Shown in pieces: positions 1 to 5,479 of a DNA stretch of 5,479 bases (position 1 is its first letter; each line of letters starts with the position of its first letter). The stretch is from Opitutia bacterium (lineage in GTDB: Bacteria; Verrucomicrobiota; Verrucomicrobiia; Opitutales; Opitutaceae): the NCBI GenBank assembly GCA_025351035.1, contig JANXWT010000481.1, positions 1 to 5,479 of the forward strand, given 5' to 3'. A program made the position numbers and the translations under genes. Under the pieces are notes generated by a model. That model did no database searches. It saw only the letters and a program-made list of their open reading frames with translations, and was not told the DNA's origin.

Positions 1-50
1 TGCTCACCGACTGGAGCAAGCAACTCCACGCCCAAGTCGTCGCAAAGTAG
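1..50 (+). CDS. 3' end of an unidentified plus-strand gene (partial)
   Basis: A frame open from the window edge reads LTDWSKQLHAQVVAK and stops at TAG (48-50). Only about 15 residues are visible, too few to name a family. It is the likeliest reading of this edge because the minus-strand operon ends at 106 and leaves room for a convergent gene. The mixed charged and hydrophobic tail looks like ordinary protein, but this is weak evidence. The 55 bases between this stop and the convergent stop at 106 hold an 8-base GC palindrome (72-79) and no T-run, so I see no clear intrinsic terminator for either gene. Confidence 0.4.
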   Translation, partial: LTDWSKQLHAQVVAK

Positions 51-105
51 CCGTTGTTTCTCGGAAGAATCGCCGCGGCAGCAATCGCGACACGCGAAAC
101 CAGAC

Positions 106-1380
106 TCAGACATCGGCCGGCCCGAGCCAGCGAAAGTAGACCACCATGAATTTTCTCCCGCCAAGGGGATCCGCCACCCGCTGAACGATGGCTTCGCAGT
201 AGGCACCGGACTCGATTTTCGTGGAATCAACCGGGTTCAGGGCGTCGCCGTAGGCGCGAACACGGAACGTATCGGAGCGTGTTGTGAGCAGTGCGCCGAT
301 CCCCGCGAGCAGTTGGGCCGAGGTCACGCCACTGTTGCTCTTCGCCAGCGCGTCACTCAGGATCAAGCTGGCCGCGAAGGATTCCACGGTCGCAAAAGGT
401 CCGTTTGCCGAGAGACCGTTGGCAATTCTTGCAGGCAGTGATGTGGTGGCGGAGGTGCCCATCGCGCCAACTGCAATTTGCGGGCTGGCTCCCGAAGCGT
501 TATAGGTCTCCAGCAACCCACGCCAGGCGATGAGCGAATTTGTATTCACGTTGAACGTGCCGGTCCGGCGCTGAACCCCCAATCCTTGGGGCAGCAGACG
601 ATACGCGGTGAGCGTAGTGTGGTGAAAACTATCCTGCAGGACGCTGGCCGTCAGCGCAACGACCGGCACTAGACTCAGTTGTTCGTAGGAAATAACTCTC
701 GGCAATTTTGCTGAGTTGGCCGCCAGCGCCACTTTCAGCTTGGCAGTCGCCGAGGTTGCCGGATTGCTGCCCAGGACCGGGGCGACCCCCGGCAGTGCCA
801 ATTCAGCTGCGGGAGAGTATGCGCTGATCTTGACGCCTTCGTCGCCGACCCAATACGAGCAGTTGCCAACGGTGCGCGAACTGCCCGGCGAGTTGGTTGC
901 CTCGGCGACAACGATGGGAATTTTCCCGGCAATCACATGCTCCGAGTTTGCCGCCGCCGCCCCTACGCTGCCAGTTGAAATCAGTTCAATGGCTGGCGTC
1001 AAAGTGCTGTCGATGGTGGCGGTAACCAGCGCGCCCGACACCAGCCATTTCACAAAGGCCGGTGCCCCAGCACCCGTCCGCCAGACGCCGCACCAATGGC
1101 GTGTCGTGCTATTGGCGCTGGCCGCAATATTGGTGATCCCGGCCATGCCGGTGAGTCGGTTGTCATCGTTCGCGTTAATTTGGAGATCATTTAACGCGAT
1201 GCTTAGTCCGAACAGTGCGTTTTGTCGGGCTTGGGTTTGATAGACTGACGCGGCGGAGATCTGGCCGTTGATGCGGACCAACGTCGATAATGCGAGGACC
1301 GCCAACACGAGCAGGGCGAGCAGCGCGAGCGTGATGACGAGTGCAAAGCCCCGACGCCGTTGTTTGACTGTGGCTCTCAC
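106..1380 (-). CDS. GspK-like minor pseudopilin, Verru_Chthon cassette protein A type (424 aa)
   Basis: The last gene of the operon. The N-terminus has a basic leader (residues 1-10, ending QRRR), then G11-F12 and a long hydrophobic helix (about 12-35). Ile16 stands where other pilins have the Glu at mature position 5, as is usual for GspK/PilX-type proteins. Segments I associate with cassette protein A follow: ARQNALFGLSIAL (51-63), HWCGVW (95-100), YWVGDEGVK (176-184), NVNTNSLIAWRGLL (277-290) and RSDTFRVRAYGD (368-379). Translation starts at GTG (1378-1380), which overlaps the upstream stop as GTGA. A GAGGAG ribosome-binding site lies 9 bases upstream. By analogy with GspK it would sit in a membrane-anchored pseudopilus tip. 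As I recall the family, many A proteins are much longer, so this would be a short form. The family match is from memory, and the function is inferred. Confidence 0.8.
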   Translation of the reverse strand: MRATVKQRRRGFALVITLALLALLVLAVLALSTLVRINGQISAASVYQTQARQNALFGLSIALNDLQINANDDNRLTGMAGITNIAASANSTTRHWCGVWRTGAGAPAFVKWLVSGALVTATIDSTLTPAIELISTGSVGAAAANSEHVIAGKIPIVVAEATNSPGSSRTVGNCSYWVGDEGVKISAYSPAAELALPGVAPVLGSNPATSATAKLKVALAANSAKLPRVISYEQLSLVPVVALTASVLQDSFHHTTLTAYRLLPQGLGVQRRTGTFNVNTNSLIAWRGLLETYNASGASPQIAVGAMGTSATTSLPARIANGLSANGPFATVESFAASLILSDALAKSNSGVTSAQLLAGIGALLTTRSDTFRVRAYGDALNPVDSTKIESGAYCEAIVQRVADPLGGRKFMVVYFRWLGPADV

Positions 1381-2384
1381 TGAGCGGTGCTCCTCATCTC
1401 AACCCGGCGCGCATAGACGTGGGAGTTGGCTTCAACCACGGCCCACCACCAGAGAGCGTCCGATGGGTAGGCTACCGGCCGCGTGACCGAACCGTTGTTT
1501 CGCTCCAACGCATCGAGCTGCCGGGATCCCTCCTCGGTGAGAATGCGAATCATGACATCCACTACCTCGGGAAACATAGACGCATCGGGTGGCGCGATCG
1601 CGTCAGTCGCGGTGTGGGAAGTGTCGTTGCTGGCAGCGGGAAAAATCCGTCTCAACGATCCATCGCTGTTCCGAGCAAAGAGCCATACACCCAAGTCGAC
1701 GACATTGGTGGCGAGCGCGTCCGACGTATTGGGATTGGTCAAGGTGGCCGCCGTGCGCGGCGCGGCCGGTTTCTGCGCGGCGCTGGCGTAATTCACGGTC
1801 ACGTCATTGCCGGAAGCAAATGTATTGGCGGCCGAGACGGCCGCGCGGAAAAGGGTGTAGCGCACGTCGGCGGGATTGGCGGCAGTGATGTCGGTGCCCG
1901 TCAGCGGGCGGCGCGCCAATTGGTAGGAAATGGCGACGGGCAAGCTACCGGCCGCCTCGACATTGGTGCCGATAAACCGCAGCCACGCACCAGATAAGCC
2001 AAACCGAGCATCAGCAATCTTGGGATCAGTGGCTGGAGACACCAAGGACTGGCTCTCGGTTGTTGCCGGTTTCATGAACCCGGGGCTTAGCGGAATCTGC
2101 CAGCCATGGTTAACCAATGTCTCCGGAATGTTAATCACATCGACCGCAAGCCAGACTGTGCCCGCTTCTTCCTTCCGATGATGAGCCGATTGCAGGTCGC
2201 GCTCGATCATATCCAAGGCAAGTTTCGCCTGTGCATTGGTCGAAACATTGTCCTGCGCGTGCCGCCAGATCGTCAGAGTGCCGGTGGTCACGCTCAGCAC
2301 GATCCCGGCGAGCAACAACGTGATGCTGATCGCCACCAGCAGCTCCAACAAGGTGAATCCACCTGCGCGCCCCATCGGTTTCAT
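1377..2384 (-). CDS. GspJ-like minor pseudopilin, Verru_Chthon cassette protein C type (335 aa)
   Basis: A short basic leader (MKPMGRAG) is followed by a textbook prepilin site, G9-F10 with TLLEL, where Glu14 is mature position 5. A hydrophobic helix runs to about residue 32. The next part (40-66, with NAQAKLALDMIERDLQ) resembles the helix after the membrane segment in GspJ/PilW proteins. The C-terminal region has FPEVVDVMIRILTEEG (271-286), a tryptophan run (312-314), and it ends with ARRVEMRS. ATG overlaps the stop of the upstream gene (ATGA, 2381-2384), and its own TGA overlaps the next GTG. A second ATG at codon 4 is possible, but the first fits the overlap pattern. In type II secretion GspJ belongs to the tip complex with GspI and GspK, and the gene order here is the same. 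The substrate or filament it serves is unknown. Confidence 0.82.
   Translation of the reverse strand: MKPMGRAGGFTLLELLVAISITLLLAGIVLSVTTGTLTIWRHAQDNVSTNAQAKLALDMIERDLQSAHHRKEEAGTVWLAVDVINIPETLVNHGWQIPLSPGFMKPATTESQSLVSPATDPKIADARFGLSGAWLRFIGTNVEAAGSLPVAISYQLARRPLTGTDITAANPADVRYTLFRAAVSAANTFASGNDVTVNYASAAQKPAAPRTAATLTNPNTSDALATNVVDLGVWLFARNSDGSLRRIFPAASNDTSHTATDAIAPPDASMFPEVVDVMIRILTEEGSRQLDALERNNGSVTRPVAYPSDALWWWAVVEANSHVYARRVEMRSTAQ
1390..1395 (-). promoter_or_regulatory. Ribosome-binding site GAGGAG for the GTG-started cassette A gene
   Basis: On the minus strand GAGGAG lies inside the 3' end of the cassette C gene, 9 bases before the GTG at 1378-1380. I see no comparably clear purine-rich site before the other five operon starts. 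It supports GTG as the true start and suggests that the last gene can recruit ribosomes itself as well as by coupling through the GTGA overlap. Confidence 0.6.
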
Positions 2385-2899
2385 CGGTTTATCGCGACGG
2401 TGAAAGCTATCTGGGCACGATCCGCCAACGGCGCAGGCGAGGCCGATCCGGGGTTGCGATACGGCCAGGAGACCCTCGCGTAGAGCGGCAGCACCGACGC
2501 GGTGCCGACGAAAGCCAGCGGGGCTTGATTGAACTGCCAGACTTCAATCAGGAAGTATTGGTCGCCGAGGGCCATGATCTCTGTCGGTGGCAAATAGTTG
2601 ACCGAGTGCAGCGGCAATCCGCCGCGAGCCGCCACAAACTCCAGGCCGTTCGCGAGCGGCGCAGCCATCACTGGGGCTTGATTGGCCAGCGCATCAAACC
2701 CACTGGCCGCGAGCCGCTGCAATTCGGCATGGAGGTTGCCGGCGATTCGCTGCGCAACGAGCACATCGCCGTCGTTCGCCATCTGCCGCGTCATCGCCGG
2801 CAAGAGGCCCAGCGTCGTCGCCACGGCGACAGCGAAAACGCCGACGGCAATAACCACTTCGACCAAGGAGAACGCACGTTGCTTGCTTGGCGCGCCCAT
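2381..2899 (-). CDS. GspI-like minor pseudopilin, Verru_Chthon cassette protein B type (172 aa)
   Basis: The N-terminus MGAPSKQRA is followed by F10-SLVEVVIAVGVFAVAVATTLGLLP, a prepilin helix with Glu14 at mature position 5. The SLVEV form is typical of GspI/PilV-type proteins. The residue before the predicted cleavage site is Ala9, not the nearly invariant glycine. After the helix come TRQMANDGDVLVAQRIAGNL (37-56) and a small globular domain that ends with RVSWPYRNP (142-150) and AQIAFTVAINR. I recall this tail as characteristic of cassette protein B. The ATG lies one base after the upstream stop, and the TGA overlaps the ATG of the next gene. The predicted place is the inner membrane before assembly and the pseudopilus tip afterwards, inferred from GspI. 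Confidence 0.8.
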   Translation of the reverse strand: MGAPSKQRAFSLVEVVIAVGVFAVAVATTLGLLPAMTRQMANDGDVLVAQRIAGNLHAELQRLAASGFDALANQAPVMAAPLANGLEFVAARGGLPLHSVNYLPPTEIMALGDQYFLIEVWQFNQAPLAFVGTASVLPLYARVSWPYRNPGSASPAPLADRAQIAFTVAINR

Positions 2900-2900
2900 A

Positions 2901-3623
2901 TCAAAAGCTTGCCCGGCTGTTGATCAGTGCGGTCACGCCGTAACTGCTGAGCGTCAGGCCGCGCACTTCCTCCGGGTTCTCCAATTCGACCGGTGACTCC
3001 CCGGCGGCATAGGTTCCCGGTGGCCGCCGCTTGCCAAACGCGAGAATGATGTCGCCCGAATTTGCCGTCGTTCCCGGAGCGGAAATCGTCAGATAGACCC
3101 ATTGCTCGGCCGTCGGACTGTTGATCGTCTCCGCGGAAATATTGCCGTTCTGCAGCGCCGTAGAACGCAGATTGGAACCGTCGCTCTTGACCCAAGCGGT
3201 CGCAGTATTGGCGGCGAACAGACCGGCAGGAATCGACGCAAAATTTCCCGGAATCAGGTAGGCACCGTCAGGCAAATACGCCTCGGCCGCTGGCTGCCAC
3301 CCGCCGGACATCTGAATCTGAATGGCAATGTAGCGGAGAAACCGAGAAGGCTGCGCCGTGCTGTTCTGATCCACATTGACGAGGAAACGCACCGACTGAC
3401 CGCTGGCCATTGCCTTCATCCGAGTCGCGACAAGCATGTTTGCCACCGTGGCTTGCGCCGACTGCAGTGCGCCGGACTTGCCACCACTCGCGAGATTGCC
3501 GAGGAGAAAGACCGACAGAGCCGCGATGAGTCCGATGACAACGAGGAGTTCGAGGAGAGTGAAGGCTGAACACCGTGGGCGGCGAGCAGCCTGCTGTGAG
3601 TCGCGTTGTGCGGGGCAGATCAT
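2901..3623 (-). CDS. GspH/FimT-like minor pseudopilin, Verru_Chthon cassette protein D type (240 aa)
   Basis: A leader of about 20 residues with arginines (RRPRCSA) precedes F21-TLLELLVVIGLIAALSVFL, with Glu25 at mature position 5. The residue before the predicted cleavage point is Ala20 instead of glycine. The helix is followed by a stretch rich in small residues and by ANMLVATRMKAMASGQSVRF (61-80), the pattern of GspH/FimT proteins where the N-terminal helix leads into a beta-rich domain. The ATG at 3621-3623 is preferred because it gives an ATGA overlap with the upstream gene, like its neighbours. A TTG two codons earlier (3627-3629) would add only two residues. In type II systems GspH links the tip to the shaft, and the position between G-like and I-like genes fits. 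The precise partner proteins are not known from this window. Confidence 0.8.
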   Translation of the reverse strand: MICPAQRDSQQAARRPRCSAFTLLELLVVIGLIAALSVFLLGNLASGGKSGALQSAQATVANMLVATRMKAMASGQSVRFLVNVDQNSTAQPSRFLRYIAIQIQMSGGWQPAAEAYLPDGAYLIPGNFASIPAGLFAANTATAWVKSDGSNLRSTALQNGNISAETINSPTAEQWVYLTISAPGTTANSGDIILAFGKRRPPGTYAAGESPVELENPEEVRGLTLSSYGVTALINSRASF

Positions 3624-4294
3624 TTCCAACTGAAGGTAAAATCGGGAGAATCGCTGGTCGAGGTCGGCGACGGTGCGTAGAAGGCGATGCCGGCGCGGAT
3701 GCCAGTGGCGGGGATATCGGCGGCGGTTGGCTTTACTCCCGCGACAAAGGGAATGCCGTCCGGGTAGTCGGTGCCGTTGATGACGCCGTCGAGGTTCTTG
3801 TCCACGAGCACGGCGATCTCGGTGTTGTCAAAGGCGTCGCGAAGCAGATTCGGCGTGGTGGCGGAGGAGGCGGTAAAATCAGAGTCGCTGAAGGAATAGA
3901 ACGAAATGAGTTTCCGGTTTTGCGCCTCGGGATTTTGTGAATCGACCCCGGAAGCATACGCGGGCAGCGCCGAGCCATCGCGCCGCTTGGCAGCGAGAAC
4001 ATCATGGAAGAGATGGAGCGAGCTCGCCGTAATGTTTTGTCCGGAAGGGTTGACGAGATTGGAGCTGTGAAAAGCCGGATAGTAACCGTATTCACTGCGA
4101 AAACCCTCGATGGCGGCCGCCCATTGGGTGAATTGCACGCGGGTCTTCGACTTGTTCGCCGCGCGCCGGGCCCCGGTCACGCTGGGAAAGATGAGCGCGG
4201 CAAGGATGCCGATGATCGCGACGACAGTGAGGAGCTCAAGAATGGTGAAGCCGCGCGCACGCGCGCATGACGTATCATGAATGCGAGCAGTCAT
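3620..4294 (-). CDS. Second, divergent GspG-like pseudopilin with an EF-hand-like loop (224 aa)
   Basis: The leader MTARIHDTSCARAR is followed by G15-F16-TILELL, with Glu20 at mature position 5, then a hydrophobic helix to about residue 37 ending IFPSVTGARRAANKSK. A GspG-like middle part follows (EGFRSEYGYYPAF, 63-75). Where GspG proteins carry DPWxxPY, this one has DAFDNTEI (153-160). Immediately after comes DKNLDGVINGTD (165-176), which fits the 12-residue calcium-loop pattern DxNxDGxIxxxD. The ATG at 4292-4294 shares one base with the upstream TGA (TGATG). The frame is open upstream to 4468, but that part is only a shadow of the preceding gene and is arginine- and histidine-rich. It is probably a shaft-type pseudopilin or an adaptor between shaft and tip. 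Calcium binding is inferred from the pattern alone. Confidence 0.8.
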   Translation of the reverse strand: MTARIHDTSCARARGFTILELLTVVAIIGILAALIFPSVTGARRAANKSKTRVQFTQWAAAIEGFRSEYGYYPAFHSSNLVNPSGQNITASSLHLFHDVLAAKRRDGSALPAYASGVDSQNPEAQNRKLISFYSFSDSDFTASSATTPNLLRDAFDNTEIAVLVDKNLDGVINGTDYPDGIPFVAGVKPTAADIPATGIRAGIAFYAPSPTSTSDSPDFTFSWK

Positions 4295-4812
4295 CAGTTG
4301 CGGTTGGCGTAGAGGTTGTCGGTGTTGCCGGCGGCGGCAACATCGATGAGACCGCTGGTGGGCACGACGGTGGACAGTCCGTCCGGTCCGATGGAATAGA
4401 GGACAAAACTGCTGTTCGTCCAGCCGCTGGCCGTCGTGTTGTAGGCGTAGACGTAGGGTTGGTCCCACGGGTCGGTGAGGACGGCGGCGGTGCTGGTGAA
4501 TGGGTCGGCGTCGTAGAGGAGATGGAACTTGGCGGACTCGATGAGCGCGCGACCGGTGATGACCATGTTGGACGGGCCGAGTTTGCCGATGAGTGCTTGG
4601 AGCAGGCGGGCGGAATCGGTGGTCTGCGGGTAATCACCATATTGGCTTTTGTAGGCTTCGAGGGCCGTGGAGAGCGCGGCCAGTTCAACTTTGGCGCGGG
4701 CGACCTTGCCGCTCTCGGAGGCGCGTCGCCCCACTCCGAGCACGATCCCGGCAAGGGTTGCGATGATGCCCATGACGACGAGGAGTTCCAGCAGCGTGAA
4801 GCCACGCGACAT
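4294..4812 (-). CDS. GspG-like major pseudopilin (172 aa)
   Basis: First gene of the pilin operon. The very short leader MSRG is followed by F5-TLLELLVVMGIIATLAGIV, with Glu9 at mature position 5. The amphipathic helix includes ALEAYKSQYGDYP (50-62), the standard GspG signature. The C-terminal part has DPWDQPYVYAY (114-124), SIGPDG (140-145) and aspartates at 157 and 165, which matches the calcium-stabilised end of type II secretion GspG proteins. Its length is somewhat above the usual 140-150 residues. An in-frame ATG at 4897-4899 would add 29 residues. I reject it because that stretch reads through an inverted repeat and has no leader-like character, whereas MSRG gives a normal prepilin leader. 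No clear Shine-Dalgarno site precedes either start. It likely forms the pseudopilus shaft. Whether it belongs to a true secretion system is open because no machinery genes are in view. Confidence 0.85.
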   Translation of the reverse strand: MSRGFTLLELLVVMGIIATLAGIVLGVGRRASESGKVARAKVELAALSTALEAYKSQYGDYPQTTDSARLLQALIGKLGPSNMVITGRALIESAKFHLLYDADPFTSTAAVLTDPWDQPYVYAYNTTASGWTNSSFVLYSIGPDGLSTVVPTSGLIDVAAAGNTDNLYANRN

Positions 4813-4833
4813 AACGCGTGGGAATGAGCCTAC

Positions 4834-4867
4834 TTCGCTCCTTCCGAAGCTATGAAGGGCGAGCGAA
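4834..4867. repeat. Imperfect inverted repeat in the acs-pilin operon spacer
   Basis: TTCGCTC (4834-4840) pairs exactly with GAGCGAA (4861-4867). Inside it CTTC (4841-4844) pairs with GAAG (4854-4857), leaving a three-base GGC bulge on one arm and a nine-base loop. It lies between the acs stop and the GspG-like start, and no T-run follows on either strand, so it is not a standard intrinsic terminator. It resembles the small interspersed hairpin repeats rich in CTTCG/CGAAG that I recall from intergenic DNA of Verrucomicrobia. It could also act as a leader hairpin or mRNA processing site for the pilin operon. Confidence 0.55.
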
Positions 4868-4935
4868 TGGCAAATGGGCGGCCGGGGCGAGACGGGCATA
4901 GACGGATGAGAAAGATGCGGGAAAACTCTACTGTC

Positions 4936-5479
4936 TTATTCGTCCTCAGACTTGAGCGCGGCGAGGACGGAGAAGTCTTCGAGCGTCGTGGTGTCGCCCT
5001 TGACCTCGCCGCCGCCGGCGAGCTCCTTGAGGATGCGCCGCATGATTTTTCCGCTGCGGGTCTTGGGCAGACCGGCGGCGAAGCGGATGGAGTCGGGTTT
5101 GGCGAGCGAACCGATTTCCTTGCCGACGTGGTTGCGGAGGACTTCCTTGAGTTCCCCGGTCGGGGCCTGTCCGGCCTTGAGCGTGACGAAGCAGACGAGC
5201 GCGGAGCCTTTTATTTCGTCGGGTCGGCCGACGGCGGCGGCCTCGGCGACGGCAGGATGCGAGACGAGCGCGCTCTCGACTTCGGCGGTGCCAATGCGGT
5301 GACCGGAGACGTTGAGCACATCGTCGATGCGACCAACAACCCAGAGGTAGCCGTCGGCGTCCTTGCGCGCGCCGTCGCCGCAGAAGTAGAGGCCGGGCAG
5401 TTCGCTCCAATATTGCTTTTTGAAACGCGTGTCGTCGCCCCAGAGTGTGCGGAGCATCGAGGGCCAAGGTTGCATGAGG
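4936..5479 (-). CDS. acs: Acetyl-CoA synthetase, C-terminal part (partial, cut by window edge)
   Basis: About 180 residues of a family usually near 650 are visible. AMP-forming acetyl-CoA synthetase makes acetyl-CoA from acetate, ATP and CoA in the cytosol. Numbering from the first visible Met (5473-5475), the motifs in order are YFCGDGARKDADGY (30-43), GRIDDVLNVSGHRIGTAEVE (48-67) and PKTRSGKIMRRIL (137-149). They align without gaps to Salmonella Acs: Asp51 is the hinge (D517), Gly58 and Arg60 are the CoA-contact residues G524 and R526, and Lys143 is K609, the catalytic lysine that is silenced by acetylation. Gly118 replaces Arg584 of the Salmonella enzyme. The ATP-binding N-terminal domain lies outside the window. 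TAA (4936-4938) ends the gene 123 bases before the pilin operon. Same-strand read-through is possible, but a functional link is not implied. Confidence 0.97.
   Translation of the reverse strand, partial: LMQPWPSMLRTLWGDDTRFKKQYWSELPGLYFCGDGARKDADGYLWVVGRIDDVLNVSGHRIGTAEVESALVSHPAVAEAAAVGRPDEIKGSALVCFVTLKAGQAPTGELKEVLRNHVGKEIGSLAKPDSIRFAAGLPKTRSGKIMRRILKELAGGGEVKGDTTTLEDFSVLAALKSEDE

Noticed and set aside
51..105. Bidirectional terminator between the convergent genes
   Set aside because: Only an 8-base GC palindrome (72-79) is visible, with no following T-run on either strand.
1419..1997. Plus-strand open frame of 192 codons
   Set aside because: It is antisense to the well-supported GspJ-like gene, arginine- and glycine-rich, and shows no family features.
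3624..3629. TTG start for the GspH-like gene
   Set aside because: It adds two residues only, whereas the ATG at 3621-3623 forms the ATGA overlap used elsewhere in the operon.
4295..4468. Upstream extension of the second GspG-like gene to 4468
   Set aside because: The added part is the out-of-frame shadow of the preceding gene. The ATG at 4292-4294 gives a normal prepilin leader and a TGATG overlap.
4267..4827. Plus-strand open frame of 186 codons, glycine- and valine-rich
   Set aside because: It lies antisense to two clear pilin genes, has no recognisable domain, and its composition is what high-GC antisense frames give.
4847..4873. Possible minus-strand promoter, TTGCCA (4868-4873) and TAGCTT (4847-4852)
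   Set aside because: The spacer is only 15 bases and the -10-like box is poor. It also sits inside the inverted repeat, so the match is likely chance.
4813..4899. N-terminal extension of the first GspG-like gene to an ATG at 4897-4899
   Set aside because: The 29 extra residues translate the inverted repeat at 4834-4867 and lack leader features. The ATG at 4810-4812 gives a normal short basic prepilin leader (MSRG).

Overview
The window looks like high-GC DNA from the Verrucomicrobiota, most likely an Opitutae-type bacterium. Two things suggest this: the four genes at 106-3623 match the Verrucomicrobium/Chthoniobacter "Verru_Chthon cassette" protein families A-D as I remember them, and the flanking gene is an ordinary bacterial acetyl-CoA synthetase. 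The taxonomic call rests on recalled family features, not on a search.

Layout. Almost everything reads on the minus strand, so transcription runs from high to low coordinates. At the right edge (4936-5479) is the C-terminal quarter of acetyl-CoA synthetase (acs), cut by the window end. A 123-base spacer follows (4813-4935) that holds an imperfect inverted repeat. Then come six tightly packed genes, each encoding a protein with a prepilin-type N-terminus: a GspG-like major pseudopilin (4294-4812), a second and divergent GspG-like protein with an EF-hand-like loop (3620-4294), a GspH/FimT-like protein (2901-3623, cassette D type), a GspI-like protein (2381-2899, cassette B type), a GspJ-like protein (1377-2384, cassette C type) and a GspK-like protein (106-1380, cassette A type). 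Adjacent genes overlap by 1-4 bases or are separated by 1 base, so this is almost certainly one translationally coupled operon. At the left edge a plus-strand gene, of which only the last codons are visible, ends at position 50 and converges on the operon, leaving a 55-base gap.

How the genes may work together. The order G-G-H-I-J-K is that of the pseudopilin block in classical type II secretion operons, with G duplicated. By analogy, the first GspG-like protein would build the pseudopilus shaft and the last four would form its tip. No secretin, ATPase, platform protein or prepilin peptidase gene lies in the window, so the assembly machinery must be encoded elsewhere and the role (secretion, surface filament or something else) cannot be decided here. 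The most notable points are the complete G-G-H-I-J-K order in a verrucomicrobial cassette, the EF-hand-like loop in the second G protein, alanine instead of glycine before the predicted prepilin cleavage site in two of the six proteins, and the inverted repeat upstream of the operon.
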